Shown: positions 34,996-44,934 of the stretch, piece after piece
Layout: every line of letters begins with the position of its first letter
How positions within the stretch are numbered: the first letter of the stretch is position 1
Source of the DNA: Paraglaciecola sp. L1A13
GTDB taxonomy: Bacteria; Pseudomonadota; Gammaproteobacteria; Enterobacterales; Alteromonadaceae
Direction of reading: 5' to 3'
Length of the DNA: 64,000 bases
Assembly (NCBI RefSeq): GCF_009796745.1
Contig: NZ_CP047024.1
Span: 4,154,001 to 4,218,000 of the forward strand
Program-made: the position numbers and the translations under genes
The notes under the pieces: model-generated
What the model was told of the DNA's origin: nothing
The model's input: only the letters and a program-made list of their open reading frames with translations
The model's database searches: none

Positions 34996-36730
34996 TCGCC
35001 ACTCAGAATTATTACCTAAGGTGCTCAGAGGCTTTTTTGCATTGCTGTGCATGACTTGGCATATTCACAGCATAGCGCAATCAGATGACGTGTTGATAGA
35101 TCCTGTCTCTGCAGTTGACGAACTCACCAATAATCAATTGGTAGATATTCAATTCACCCGAACCCCGCAAGGGTATGGCATTGCAACGTTGACCTTTGAT
35201 AACAACCGTATTAATCCGCAGTTAATTGCCTCAAAACAACGATTAACGGTCACTCTACCAAATATTAAGCTCGCTAAAGATCAGCTATTTACCTTGAACG
35301 TCGCAGAATTTTCCACGCCCATAAAAGAGATTGAGACATTTTTTATAAAAGGCGCCAGTGTTTTAGAATTCAATTTAATTGAAGATGTGGTGTTTGAGCA
35401 CAGCAAAAATAAAAATCAATTAATCTTAACAATTAAGCCTCAGTCATCAGTACAAGCAAAAAATGCCACCGTATACGACGGTGAGCCAATTTCACTAGAT
35501 TTTCAAGATGTGCCCGTGCGTAATGTTCTGCAAATTATTGCTCAGGTAAATAACTTCAATTTAGTCACCACTGATACCGTTCGTGGCAATGTAACCGTGA
35601 GTTTAAGCGGCGTTCCCTGGGACCAAGCCTTAGACATGATCTTAAAAATTCGTGGATTAGATAAACGCTTAGAGGGCAATATATTATTGATTGCTCCATC
35701 AGAAGAACTCGCGTCCCGAGAAACCCAGCAGTTACAAAATCGCCAGCAGGTGGCACAGCTTGCGCCTCTTATCTCGGCAAACTTACAAATCAATTATGCT
35801 AAAGCCAAGGAAATAGCCAATATATTGAAAAATACTGATAGCAGTATTTTAAGCGTTAGGGGCAGTGTTGCAGTGGATGAACGCACCAATACGGTATTGC
35901 TTCGCGATACCCAAACTTCTATCGATGAGGCCCGATTGCTGATTGGCGACTTAGATATTCCAGTGAAACAAGTTTTAATCGAATCTCGTATGGTCACTGT
36001 ACGTGACAATGTAGATGAGCAATTAGGCGTGCGCTGGGGCTTTAGCAATAAATCTGGCGACAGCGCCACATCCGGCTCATTAGAAGGCGCTGACACACTA
36101 AGCAGTGGATTGGTCCCAGCTCTTAATAACAGATTGAATGTAAACCTACCGGTCACCAACCCAGCGGGGCGCATAGGTATACAGGTAGCCCGATTAGTTG
36201 ACGGCACAATTCTGGATCTAGAACTTTCTGCGCTTGAATCTGAAAACAAAGGCGAAGTGATTGCCAGCCCGCGAATTACCGTGGCAAATCAGCGCGAAGC
36301 CTACATCGAACAAGGCACTGAAATTCCATACGTGCAATCTACATCCAGCGGTGCAACATCCGTTGAATTCAAAAAAGCCGTATTGAGTTTAAAAGTTACG
36401 CCTCATATCACCCCTGACAATAGAATAATTTTAGACTTGGTAGTCACTCAAGACACACGAGGCGATACAGTCAATACATCAACGGGTTTAGCCGTCGCAA
36501 TTGATACCCAAGAAATCAGTACCCAGGTACTGGTAAATAATGGTGAAACTATCGTGCTGGGAGGGATTTTTCAGCAGACCAGTACTGAAAATGTGAACAA
36601 AGTTCCGCTCCTTGGAGACATCCCTGTACTAGGTCACCTGTTTAAAAACTCCCAAACGGTCAATGAGAAGCGAGAATTATTGATTTTTGTCACGCCTAAA
36701 ATATTGCTTGATAACCTAGTTGAACAGTAG
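34988..36730 (+). CDS. pilQ: Type IV pilus secretin PilQ
   Basis: Outer-membrane ring through which the pilus passes. 580 residues with a signal peptide, one AMIN-like beta domain (about 45-140), a STN/N0 domain (ISLDFQDVPVRNVLQIIAQVNNFNLV), one secretin N1 domain (INYAKAKEIANILKN) and the C-terminal secretin domain (VLIESRMVTVRDNVDEQLGVRWGF, VIASPRITVANQREAYIEQGTEIPY, GGIFQQTSTENVNKVPLLGDIPVLGHLF). Shorter than Pseudomonas PilQ (about 714) because only one AMIN-type domain is seen. Last gene of pilMNOPQ. Confidence 0.95.
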   Translation: MASRHSELLPKVLRGFFALLCMTWHIHSIAQSDDVLIDPVSAVDELTNNQLVDIQFTRTPQGYGIATLTFDNNRINPQLIASKQRLTVTLPNIKLAKDQLFTLNVAEFSTPIKEIETFFIKGASVLEFNLIEDVVFEHSKNKNQLILTIKPQSSVQAKNATVYDGEPISLDFQDVPVRNVLQIIAQVNNFNLVTTDTVRGNVTVSLSGVPWDQALDMILKIRGLDKRLEGNILLIAPSEELASRETQQLQNRQQVAQLAPLISANLQINYAKAKEIANILKNTDSSILSVRGSVAVDERTNTVLLRDTQTSIDEARLLIGDLDIPVKQVLIESRMVTVRDNVDEQLGVRWGFSNKSGDSATSGSLEGADTLSSGLVPALNNRLNVNLPVTNPAGRIGIQVARLVDGTILDLELSALESENKGEVIASPRITVANQREAYIEQGTEIPYVQSTSSGATSVEFKKAVLSLKVTPHITPDNRIILDLVVTQDTRGDTVNTSTGLAVAIDTQEISTQVLVNNGETIVLGGIFQQTSTENVNKVPLLGDIPVLGHLFKNSQTVNEKRELLIFVTPKILLDNLVEQ

Positions 36731-36834
36731 CAAAACGCACGGTATATAAGACATACAGGCCATTTAACTACGCCTCAAAAATTCAATAGTTTTAGCCCCC
36801 CTTACATTTAAATTTCACCTAGACTTAACAAAGC

Positions 36835-36864
36835 TTGCAAATTTCAGGGTAAAGCTGAGATAAT
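36835..36864 (+). promoter_or_regulatory. Probable aroK promoter
   Basis: TTGCAA (36835-36840), 18-base spacer, GATAAT (36859-36864), about 100 bases before the aroK ATG. The leader that follows can form two small hairpins (CCTCG/CGAGG near 36870 and GGGTAG/CTACCC at about 36906-36934). Confidence 0.55.
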
Positions 36865-36966
36865 CCCGCCCTCGAAATTTCAACGAGGTCAGGTTAATCC
36901 ATTGAAGGGTAGCCGCGATAATAGATTTCTACCCCCGAAATAAACAGAATTGTGAACTAAGCAAAA

Positions 36967-37482
36967 ATGGCTGAAAAACGTAATATTTTTTTAATAGGTC
37001 CAATGGGTGCTGGTAAAAGCACGATTGGAAGACACCTCGCAGACGAACTTCATTTAGAATTTTATGATTCAGATCAAGAGATTGAAAAGCGCACTGGCGC
37101 AGATATCGCTTGGATCTTTGATTTAGAGGGTGAAGAAGGTTTTCGCGCTCGTGAAGAAACCGTCATAAATGATTTAACCGACAAACAAGGTATTGTTTTG
37201 GCAACAGGCGGTGGTTCTGTGGTCAGCAAAGCCGTTCGCAATCGCTTATCAGCGAGAGGCATAGTCGTTTACTTACAAACGACTATCGACAAACAAGTCG
37301 CTCGTACGCAACGTGACAAACGTCGTCCATTGTTACAAAAAGACGATCCTGAAACCGTTTTGCGTAGATTAGCAGAAGAACGTAACCCAATGTATGAAGA
37401 TGCTGCTGACTACATTGTTGATACTGATGAGCAAAGCGCCCGCGCAGTTGCTAATCAAATCATTGAGAAAATCAATCAGTAA
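36967..37482 (+). CDS. aroK: Shikimate kinase I
   Basis: Phosphorylates shikimate at O3 in aromatic amino-acid biosynthesis; cytoplasmic, 171 residues. P-loop GPMGAGKST near the N-terminus, [30 protein letters not shown] (substrate site), ATGGGSV and the lid region RDKRRPLL. It stands 33 bases before aroB, as in enterobacteria, and is preceded by a recognisable promoter, so aroK-aroB-damX-dam probably form one unit. Confidence 0.97.
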   Translation: MAEKRNIFLIGPMGAGKSTIGRHLADELHLEFYDSDQEIEKRTGADIAWIFDLEGEEGFRAREETVINDLTDKQGIVLATGGGSVVSKAVRNRLSARGIVVYLQTTIDKQVARTQRDKRRPLLQKDDPETVLRRLAEERNPMYEDAADYIVDTDEQSARAVANQIIEKINQ

Positions 37483-37515
37483 TAGCTAAAATATCATCTC
37501 GAAAGGGCTGCGCTT

Positions 37516-38583
37516 ATGACAACATTAACAGTGAAGTTGGGTGAGCGTAGCTACCCCATTTTTATCCAGCCGAGTTTGCTAACCCAAGTGAATAAACTCG
37601 CAGATTACATCAAAACGAACAAAGCGGTATTGGTCACCAACACAGTAGTTGATCCACTTTATAGTCAAACTATTATCGATAGTTTGCCTGATATTGAAAT
37701 TCAGAAAATTGTTATCGCTGATGGCGAGCAATATAAGAATCTAGCTAGTTTTGAGCATGTAATCACGCAACTATTGAGCATGTCTGCGGCCCGTGACACG
37801 ACCTTAATTGCCCTTGGCGGCGGTGTTATTGGTGATTTGACCGGTTTTGTTGCTGCTAGTTTTCAACGTGGTATGCCGTTTATTCAAATACCCACCACCT
37901 TACTGTCTCAAGTAGACTCATCTGTTGGGGGTAAAACCGCCGTTAACCATCCTTTGGGCAAGAACATGATTGGTGCGTTTTATCAGCCCAAAGCCGTGTT
38001 TATTGACACCACTACATTACAAACTCTGCCGTCGAAAGAGTTTTCAGCTGGGATGGCTGAAGTGATTAAGTACGGCATAATTTATGATAAAGCATTCTTT
38101 GAATGGTTAGAGAAAAATACCGCACAACTGATTAGCCAAGACGTTGATGCCCTGCAGTACGCCATTGCACGCTGCTGTGAAATCAAAGCTGAAATTGTCG
38201 CTATTGATGAGCGAGAATCGGGCCTTCGAGCCTTACTAAACCTTGGCCATACCTTTGGTCACGCTATCGAAGCAGAGCAAGGCTACGGTAATTGGTTACA
38301 TGGTGAAGCCGTATCAGCGGGCATGGTACTCGCCGCTCAAGCAGGTCAAATGAAAGGCTGGATGAGCGACAAAGAAGTACAACGCATAGTTGCTTTATTG
38401 GAAGCCTTTGCTTTGCCTATTGCCCCCCCTGCTGAAATGAATTATCAGACATTTATGCAACATATGGTACATGACAAAAAAGTTCAGGCTGGCAAACTAA
38501 ACTATATTTTGCCTACCACCATTGGCGAAGCAGTCGTCACCTCTGACTTGGACGAAACCCTGTTATCGGCCTTGTTGAATTAG
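37516..38583 (+). CDS. aroB: 3-dehydroquinate synthase
   Basis: Converts DAHP to 3-dehydroquinate using NAD and a divalent metal, second step of the shikimate route. 355 residues. NAD-binding IALGGGVIGDLTGFVAASFQRG and the PTTLLSQVDSSVGGKTAVNHPLGKNMIGAF stretch are complete; metal ligands occur in ALLNLGHTFGHAIEAEQGYGNWLHGEAVSAGM. ATG follows AAAGGG at a good distance. Second gene of aroK-aroB-damX-dam. Confidence 0.97.
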   Translation: MTTLTVKLGERSYPIFIQPSLLTQVNKLADYIKTNKAVLVTNTVVDPLYSQTIIDSLPDIEIQKIVIADGEQYKNLASFEHVITQLLSMSAARDTTLIALGGGVIGDLTGFVAASFQRGMPFIQIPTTLLSQVDSSVGGKTAVNHPLGKNMIGAFYQPKAVFIDTTTLQTLPSKEFSAGMAEVIKYGIIYDKAFFEWLEKNTAQLISQDVDALQYAIARCCEIKAEIVAIDERESGLRALLNLGHTFGHAIEAEQGYGNWLHGEAVSAGMVLAAQAGQMKGWMSDKEVQRIVALLEAFALPIAPPAEMNYQTFMQHMVHDKKVQAGKLNYILPTTIGEAVVTSDLDETLLSALLN

Positions 38584-38614
38584 GCACTGATTAACCATTT
38601 TTGAGTAAACATCT

Positions 38615-40162
38615 TTGCAAAGCGAACTGCACAAACGTCTTAATCATCTGATTCAGTATTCTTCTGGGCTCATTTTTGTTAAGTCTGAGCCCGAATTCAG
38701 CGTATCTAGTTGCGTAGATGCGTTGTTGTCTGAACAAAATGAAAATGATGAAGTGGCCGTACTAACCGCTAAGCCAAGTATGATGCTAGATGATTTTCGT
38801 CAGCAATTAACCCAGCAACTATCAAGTAAGTTAACGCCTAAGTCTGGCAACCTCCCCCTCGCTAAACTATTAGCGCCCAGCGTAAGCCAACATGGGGCTA
38901 GTCAACCCCAAGCCCTACTGATTTGTATATCAAAAGGCGAGCACCTCTCAACAAGCATGCTAGGTGATCTACAGCAGTTAATTCTGGCCCTGCATGAGGG
39001 CAGTGAGCGACAAGTAAACGTACTTGTTTTCGCCCAGAGTCATTGGATTAACCAGACCTATCAGGCTTTACGCAGCGATTCCAATAACAATGTCATAGTA
39101 GTTGATTCTGGTGCCACGGTTGAACCCACAACGAATGTATCAGGCAGTGAATTAGAACAGTTAATTGCCAACAAACGACAGGCGTTTGCTCAACGAATCG
39201 AACAACGTAATCAGGTGACTCCGTCTGAATCCCCCAGTGTTATGAAGCGCCCTTGGTTTTTTCCTATTATCGGGTTGTTATTTTTAAGCCTATTCGCCGG
39301 AATATTGCTTTCTCAATATCCGGAGTTACTAAGCTCATCAACAGATAGCGATAAAAACACGGTTGGAAATAGCTCAAAGACATCTATCAATGACGCGGAT
39401 GATTCAGTACCGCCCGATACTAGCCAGAAAGACGAAATACAGACCTTAGCAACAAGTACAGAAAAACCGAATGATGAAACTTCATCACTAAATGAGCTGT
39501 CCCAGAACGCTAACGCTACTGACAACGTTTTATTAGGTGAAAAAAGCCCATTAGCAAAAGAACAAGTAGACTCTTCATCCATCGCCGGAAAAGCAGATAA
39601 AAAGCCACAAGATGCCATCCAATCCCAAGGTGATGCACTGGTTACAACTTGGCAAAATGAAAGTAACCGTATAGATGCGGCCAAACAAAAACACAACACC
39701 CAGATAGAAACAGGCGGCACAGCACAAACTAATGTTGCTCCAGCAAACAGTAACGTGCAAATAGGAGTGGCGCAAAAACCCGTTGCCGCTGATGTTACCT
39801 CCAGCAATGAAGAGCCTGCCATAAAGCTTGCTAACCCCTTAAGTTCACCTGCAGCTTACCCCTTCGATGAGGCGACCATATTGGCCCTGCCCAATGAAGG
39901 ATATGTATTGCAGATTATTGGTTTTAGTGTCCGAGATGCGATACAAAAGTACATACAAAACAACGATATTCAACAGCATGTATGGGTATATCAGACCCAG
40001 CGTTATAACAAAGATTGGTATGTTTTGTTGTATAACAAACATTACTCTTCACTGCCTGCGGCTTTACGAGCGGTCACGTCGTTACCAAAAGGCATGCGTG
40101 AGGCAACACCGTTCCCTAAAGCGTTACAAAAAGTGCATCAGGAAATTAATTCTGCCAATTAA
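38615..40162 (+). CDS. damX: DamX-like SPOR-domain cell-division protein
   Basis: Bitopic inner-membrane protein expected at the septum, where the SPOR domain binds denuded peptidoglycan. The N-terminal 180 residues resemble a degenerate AAA+ domain, as in DamX. One membrane helix (WFFPIIGLLFLSLFAGILL) at about 210 is followed by a long Ser/Asn/Gln-rich linker (about 240-410) and a C-terminal SPOR domain (YVLQIIGFSVRDAIQKYIQNNDI, QRYNKDWYVLLYNKHYSSLPAALRAVTSLP). TTG at 38615 is used as the start; GAG lies 8 bases before it. Position between aroB and dam supports the name. Confidence 0.9.
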   Translation: MQSELHKRLNHLIQYSSGLIFVKSEPEFSVSSCVDALLSEQNENDEVAVLTAKPSMMLDDFRQQLTQQLSSKLTPKSGNLPLAKLLAPSVSQHGASQPQALLICISKGEHLSTSMLGDLQQLILALHEGSERQVNVLVFAQSHWINQTYQALRSDSNNNVIVVDSGATVEPTTNVSGSELEQLIANKRQAFAQRIEQRNQVTPSESPSVMKRPWFFPIIGLLFLSLFAGILLSQYPELLSSSTDSDKNTVGNSSKTSINDADDSVPPDTSQKDEIQTLATSTEKPNDETSSLNELSQNANATDNVLLGEKSPLAKEQVDSSSIAGKADKKPQDAIQSQGDALVTTWQNESNRIDAAKQKHNTQIETGGTAQTNVAPANSNVQIGVAQKPVAADVTSSNEEPAIKLANPLSSPAAYPFDEATILALPNEGYVLQIIGFSVRDAIQKYIQNNDIQQHVWVYQTQRYNKDWYVLLYNKHYSSLPAALRAVTSLPKGMREATPFPKALQKVHQEINSAN

Positions 40163-40254
40163 ACCCATATGCCAATTGTTGTTTTTGCCTTGGCTCGTTA
40201 CAATCCCTACTTTGCACCTTCTTACCCGAAAGCAGAGCCTGACAAGAATCTTCA

Positions 40255-41091
40255 ATGACGAATAAGAAAAATAGAGCCTTTTTGAAATGGGCAGGCGGGA
40301 AATATCGGCTGGTCGAGCAGATAAACCAACATTTACCTTCAGCGAAAAAATTAGTCGAACCTTTTGTAGGTGCAGGCTCTGTATTTCTGAACACGGATTT
40401 TTCCAGTTATCTTTTAAGCGACATTAACCCCGATTTAATTAACCTCTACAAGATATTGCAGCAACAGCCCGAGCGCTACATAGAAGACGCCCAGGCACTC
40501 TTTACCGCGCAAAACAACGATTCAGACGCCTACTATGCGATGCGTGCGTTATTTAACGCCAGCGAAGATATATATGAGCGCGCGGTACTGTTCCTGTACT
40601 TAAATCGCTTCGGCTACAATGGCTTGTGCAGATATAACTTATCGGGCAAGTTCAATGTGCCTTTTGGCAAATACAAAGCCCCTTATTTCCCAAAAGATGA
40701 ATTGTACTTTTTTGCCGAAAAATCCAAAAAAGCTCAATTTGTCTGTGAATCTTATGAAAAAACGTTTAGCCGCGCCCGCGCGGGTAGCGTGATCTACTGC
40801 GACCCGCCTTATGCACCGATCAGTAAAACCGCTAATTTTGCCAGCTATGCGAAAGGGGGCTTTTCTATGGCGCATCAAAGTAGTTTAGCGCTGATAGCAG
40901 CAAAAACGGCTTTCGAGCGAGATATTCCAGTGTTGATCAGTAATCACGACACGGCAGATACCCGAAGGTTATATGCATTAGCGCAGCTGTCAGAACTACA
41001 GGTTAGTCGCTTCATTAGCCAGAAAGGCAATGGTAGGAAAAAAGTCAGCGAGTTATTGGCTCTCTATGTTAAGCCCAATTTAGAACGCTAA
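40255..41091 (+). CDS. dam: DNA adenine methyltransferase (GATC)
   Basis: N6-adenine methylase for GATC sites that directs mismatch repair and replication timing. 278 residues, alpha-type order: AdoMet motif FLKWAGGKYRLVEQI at the N-terminus with FVGAGSVFLN, catalytic DPPY in VIYCDPPYAPI, target-recognition region around NRFGYNGLCRYNLSGKFNVPFGKYKAP. The linkage with damX and aroKB marks this as the housekeeping Dam rather than a phage or restriction orphan. ATG at 40255 is 92 bases after damX. Confidence 0.96.
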   Translation: MTNKKNRAFLKWAGGKYRLVEQINQHLPSAKKLVEPFVGAGSVFLNTDFSSYLLSDINPDLINLYKILQQQPERYIEDAQALFTAQNNDSDAYYAMRALFNASEDIYERAVLFLYLNRFGYNGLCRYNLSGKFNVPFGKYKAPYFPKDELYFFAEKSKKAQFVCESYEKTFSRARAGSVIYCDPPYAPISKTANFASYAKGGFSMAHQSSLALIAAKTAFERDIPVLISNHDTADTRRLYALAQLSELQVSRFISQKGNGRKKVSELLALYVKPNLER

Positions 41092-41140
41092 CCTTAGTGC
41101 TGATTAATTGATTTAACGTTCAAAAAACCGTGAAACCGTG

Positions 41141-41338
41141 TCAATCAGGTATGATTACAGAAACAATTAATATTAATGACACGATTAATATTATAAAGAA
41201 AATGACGCCGACAACAACAAATGGTATGAATGACTGTTGTTTAAAATCTCGTTCGCGGTTAGCACTACTTTGCACACCAAAAACACTGGCGGCCACACTT
41301 TTAACTACATCCCATAGCCCGCTTTTTGTATTGTCCAT
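41141..41338 (-). CDS. DUF2970 small membrane protein
   Basis: 65 residues with the DUF2970 pattern: LWDVVKSVAASVFGVQSSANRERDF followed by one C-terminal hydrophobic helix (FIPFVVVGVIFFIILIVSLILIVSVII). The family is common in proteobacteria and uncharacterised. It begins 5 bases after the stop of the exported Cys protein, so the two are one transcription unit on the strand opposite dam and rpe. Confidence 0.82.
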   Translation of the reverse strand: MDNTKSGLWDVVKSVAASVFGVQSSANRERDFKQQSFIPFVVVGVIFFIILIVSLILIVSVIIPD

Positions 41339-41343
41339 AATGA

Positions 41344-41649
41344 TTACGCTCGTGGTTGAAGATCGTCCGATTCATCAGCATAACGCGAAAGTAGCTCAAG
41401 TAAATCAATAAAATGCATTTGATAGGAGGTTGAGTTTCCTCTGACCCAACCAGACCAGCTAATAACATCTGCTTGTTGTTTGGCACAGCGGTTAATAGGG
41501 TGACTCATAGGCAAACCATGATCAAATGCCATCGCTTGAGGACAACTACAGAATAATGTCTCGTTACTCACAGACGTTTTGCCCACGGCCAACATCGCCA
41601 CTAAAGCGAAAGCACCGAAGCCAATTAGTCGTTTAAAATGAGTACTCAT
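41344..41649 (-). CDS. Small exported protein with three cysteines, unknown function
   Basis: 101 residues that I do not recognise. The N-terminal part (FKRLIGFGAFALVAMLAVGKTSVSN) is a signal peptide or anchor. The mature part has FCSCPQAMAFDHGLPMSHPINRCAKQQAD: a CxC pair and a third Cys about 19 residues later, with two His, suggestive of metal or disulfide chemistry. An acidic C-terminus follows. AAGGAG precedes the ATG at an ideal 7 bases, so it is a genuine gene. Likely co-expressed with the DUF2970 protein. Confidence 0.7.
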   Translation of the reverse strand: MSTHFKRLIGFGAFALVAMLAVGKTSVSNETLFCSCPQAMAFDHGLPMSHPINRCAKQQADVISWSGWVRGNSTSYQMHFIDLLELLSRYADESDDLQPRA

Positions 41650-41795
41650 AATTGCTCCTTGTTGAAATATCTTGTTGCATTATACCTTATACTTTCGTCG
41701 AATAGATTTAGTTCAACTCAAATGTGACGCTATTCATCGCGAATTAAATAATATTTACTATATTGTTGCTTATTAATTTTTAAGTTCGGCAATAC

Positions 41796-41828
41796 GAAAA
41801 AATCCGCTAACCATAAGGCTAACGGATC
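41796..41828 (-). terminator. Terminator of the TorF-like porin gene
   Basis: On the minus strand ATCCGTTAGCC pairs with GGTTAGCGGAT (two G-U pairs) around TTAT and is followed by six T. It is 100 bases beyond the porin stop. Confidence 0.8.
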
Positions 41829-41927
41829 TTCTAAATCGTGTAGTTAAAGGCTAATTAAAAACTCATGCCTCAACTACCAGCAAATTTGTTTCCTTTGACA
41901 TTGACTTAAAGTTTTTCAAATCAAAAT

Positions 41928-42650
41928 TTAAAGTTCAAAATCCACACCGTAACCTACGCTAAATTTAATTGAATCGTTATCGTAAGCATCAGCACCTGTA
42001 TCATCTAAGTCAGTGCCAGTAACAGCGAAGCTAAAGCCGTCTTTCGCTATTGAGACACCCCAGTCTGCATAACCGTCTGGTACGCCATTAAAATCTTCAG
42101 CGAAATCACCTTGGTGGTAACCCACGTGAAGTCCCAGCTCGGCACCATTTAATACCGGCATTCCGTAGTCGACTGAAATATAGGAAGCTTGGGCAAAGCC
42201 ATAATCTCGACCTTCGCCTTCGTCAGCTTCTGTGTGCGCTAACAATGAAAGTGTTGCACTAAGACCACCGTAGCCTACCGAACCATATACTTCAGCAAAG
42301 TCAAAGTTTGCTTCACTGTCGTAGTTGTAATAAAGATAACCGACATCATAAGTGATATCACCAGATTCGCCTGAAAAACCAAAATACATATCGTGCTCGT
42401 ACGAATAAACATCATCAGCACCATAATTTACGTTAGATACCCACGTACCAACATAGAAGCCGCTTTCGTTTGCGTAATCGATACCGCCTTGCACTGCCGC
42501 GTCGTTAGTTGTTTGTGTTAGACCACGCCAAATATAGTTACTTGTAACGCTTGCGTTAGCAGTAACTTCTGCATAAGAAGGTGCAGATGCAATCAGGGTT
42601 GCCGAAGTCAGCGCAAGGGCGAGTACTGTTTTCTTCATTGATGAGTTCAT
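41928..42650 (-). CDS. TorF-family putative outer-membrane porin (TIGR02001)
   Basis: Predicted outer-membrane beta-barrel of 240 residues. Clean signal peptide (MKKTVLALALTSATLIASAPSYA), then the family opening VTANASVTSNYIWRGLTQTTNDAAVQGGIDYANESGFYVGTWVSNV, alternating aromatic beta-strands, and a C-terminal barrel strand ending in aromatic/Leu (YGVDFEL). Substrate unknown. It stands alone with its own terminator and a long upstream region, inserted between dam and rpe on the opposite strand. Confidence 0.88.
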   Translation of the reverse strand: MNSSMKKTVLALALTSATLIASAPSYAEVTANASVTSNYIWRGLTQTTNDAAVQGGIDYANESGFYVGTWVSNVNYGADDVYSYEHDMYFGFSGESGDITYDVGYLYYNYDSEANFDFAEVYGSVGYGGLSATLSLLAHTEADEGEGRDYGFAQASYISVDYGMPVLNGAELGLHVGYHQGDFAEDFNGVPDGYADWGVSIAKDGFSFAVTGTDLDDTGADAYDNDSIKFSVGYGVDFEL

Positions 42651-42961
42651 ATGTGTTCTCCATGTGTTTTGATTTATTTATTTAGGCTTTCTGTCTAATT
42701 ATTATTATTATGTTTGAACACTACTACGCAAAAGGAATGCCTAAATATCGAACACATAAAATAATTTGTATAACAATTTTATTACATTGATATAAAAGGT
42801 TTTTTTGGAATATTTTCGAAATGGTGTGTTAATTACCCTGTAATTTATCCATGCAACTACGCACTACTTTATTGCACAAGCACTAATATGGTGCAAAATT
42901 CAGACTTTTGTCCTAAGTCTTTATTCGGTAACATAAAGTTTTTGCATAACTCGAGGCTTAT
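42651..42961. other. Divergent intergenic region between the porin gene and rpe
   Basis: 311 AT-rich bases. Near rpe the leader can form TTGCAC/GTGCAA (about 42873-42896) and AGACTT-TTGTCCT-AAGTCT (42902-42920) hairpins. No known riboswitch or operator was recognised, and no open frame of note. Confidence 0.4.
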
Positions 42962-43636
42962 ATGCGTCCTTTTTTGATTGCTCCATCCATTCTTTCAGCA
43001 GATTTCGCCCGTTTAGGCGCTGAAGTAGACGCAGTGCTAGCCGCAGGAGCTGATGTGATTCATTTTGATGTTATGGATAACCATTACGTACCGAATCTCA
43101 CTATTGGGCCAATGATATGCAAAGCCCTGCGCGATTATGGCGTAACCGCTGAAATCGATGTACATCTTATGGTAGAACCCGTAGATGAAATGATCGTTAG
43201 TTTTGCCAAAGCAGGCGCCAGCATGATCAGCTTTCATCCTGAAGCCTCGCGGCACGTCGACCGAAGTATACAGCTCATCATCGATTCTGGCTGCAAGCCA
43301 GGCTTAGTACTTAACCCTGCTACATCATTAGATTGTCTTGATTACACACTACATAAACTGCATCATATTTTACTTATGTCGGTAAACCCGGGATTCGGTG
43401 GGCAGGCGTTCATCCCCGAGACGTTGGATAAACTGCAAATAGTGAAGAAAATGGTGCAAGCATGTGGGCGCGATATCCGAATAGAAATTGACGGTGGCGT
43501 AAAAGTCGATAATATTCGCGCCATAGCCCAAGCAGGCGCTGATATGTTTGTTGCAGGCTCCGCCATTTTTAATCAGCCTGATTATCATCAAGTGATTGAT
43601 GAGATGCGTGCTGAATTAGCCAAAGTGATTTCCTAA
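42962..43636 (+). CDS. rpe: Ribulose-phosphate 3-epimerase
   Basis: Interconverts ribulose-5-phosphate and xylulose-5-phosphate in the pentose phosphate pathway. TIM barrel of 224 residues: [36 protein letters not shown] with the metal-binding His/Asp, [24 protein letters not shown] and [11 protein letters not shown] with the second catalytic Asp. The dam-rpe-trpS order of enterobacteria is kept but gph, usually between rpe and trpS, is absent. 28 bases separate it from trpS. Confidence 0.97.
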   Translation: MRPFLIAPSILSADFARLGAEVDAVLAAGADVIHFDVMDNHYVPNLTIGPMICKALRDYGVTAEIDVHLMVEPVDEMIVSFAKAGASMISFHPEASRHVDRSIQLIIDSGCKPGLVLNPATSLDCLDYTLHKLHHILLMSVNPGFGGQAFIPETLDKLQIVKKMVQACGRDIRIEIDGGVKVDNIRAIAQAGADMFVAGSAIFNQPDYHQVIDEMRAELAKVIS

Positions 43637-43664
43637 TTAACTCCAAAAATAGAATAATTATCTT

Positions 43665-44678
43665 ATGAGTAAACCAATTGTATTAAGCGGCTGCCAGCCT
43701 TCTGGACAACTTACCCTAGGCAACTACATTGGCGCACTTCGTCAATGGGTAAATATGCAAGACGACAACGAATGTCTTTATATGTTGGTTGATATGCATG
43801 CAATCACTGTACGCCAAGATCCTAAAGCTTTGTACAATGCCTGTTTAGACGGTTTGGCATTGTACGTTGCCTGCGGCATTGATCCGGCCAAGAGCACTAT
43901 CTTCATGCAGTCTCATGTGCCACAGCACGCTCAGCTTGCCTGGATAATGAACTGCTATACCCAAATGGGTGAACTGAATCGTATGACTCAGTTTAAAGAC
44001 AAATCAGCAAAAAACATCACCAATATTAATGCCGGGTTATACACCTACCCAGCATTGATGGCCGCAGATATATTGTTATATCAAGCAAAGCAAGTACCGG
44101 TAGGTGAAGATCAAAAACAGCATTTAGAACTGACTCGTGATGTGGCTACCCGCTTTAACAATATCTATGGGGACGTATTCACGATACCTGATCCCTACAT
44201 TCCTGAAGTTGGTGCGCGTATAATGAGCCTGCAAGATCCGCTTAAAAAGATGTCTAAATCAGATGATAACCAAAATAACTTTGTTGGTTTATTGGAAGAC
44301 CCTAAAAAGATCAGCAAAAAGATAAAGCGCGCGGTAACCGATTCAGATGATCAAGCCCGCATCTATTTCGATACGGCTGAAAAGCCAGGTGTGTCTAACC
44401 TACTTAGCTTATTGTCTTGTGCAACGGGCCAATCTATCGCTGACTTAGTGCCTGCCTATGAAGATAAGATGTACGGACACCTCAAAACAGATGTAGCCGA
44501 TGCTATAGTGGCCATGTTAGAACCCATTCAGGCAAAATTCACAGAGCTTCGTCAAGATCAAACAGAATTGGATCGTATAATGGCAGTTGGTGCTGAAAAA
44601 GCTCAAGTACGCGCTCAGCAGACGATTAACAAAGTATATGAGGCTATTGGTTTCGTCACCAGCCCATTAAAGCCTTAA
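43665..44678 (+). CDS. trpS: Tryptophanyl-tRNA synthetase
   Basis: Class I synthetase charging tRNA-Trp; 337 residues, normal length. HIGH-type motif in [20 protein letters not shown] and KMSKS in [13 protein letters not shown] are intact. The tryptophan/adenylate site includes [38 protein letters not shown]. Likely co-transcribed with rpe and followed by a terminator. Confidence 0.97.
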   Translation: MSKPIVLSGCQPSGQLTLGNYIGALRQWVNMQDDNECLYMLVDMHAITVRQDPKALYNACLDGLALYVACGIDPAKSTIFMQSHVPQHAQLAWIMNCYTQMGELNRMTQFKDKSAKNITNINAGLYTYPALMAADILLYQAKQVPVGEDQKQHLELTRDVATRFNNIYGDVFTIPDPYIPEVGARIMSLQDPLKKMSKSDDNQNNFVGLLEDPKKISKKIKRAVTDSDDQARIYFDTAEKPGVSNLLSLLSCATGQSIADLVPAYEDKMYGHLKTDVADAIVAMLEPIQAKFTELRQDQTELDRIMAVGAEKAQVRAQQTINKVYEAIGFVTSPLKP

Positions 44679-44698
44679 CGTAAGATTTAATGATTTTC

Positions 44699-44724
44699 AA
44701 AGCAGCCTTAGTGCTGCTTTTTTT
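44699..44724 (+). terminator. Terminator of rpe-trpS
   Basis: AAAGCAGC-CTTAGT-GCTGCTTT stem-loop followed by a T run, 21 bases beyond the trpS stop. Confidence 0.9.
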
Positions 44725-44934
44725 ATGCCTCAAAAACCGGCACTAAGAACTACAAATATACTCTTAGTGCCCGTCTATAAGGCAAAGGAAGTCAGTCTGT
44801 TAGGTTGGGATAACATTCCAACGACTTAGATGCGGTTCATAGCAAAAAACAATATGAACACAATTATTATGTTGCAAATATGTGAAAATACGTATGGCAG
44901 TAAAAGCCATTTTCTAAACCAAATAGGACATTCG

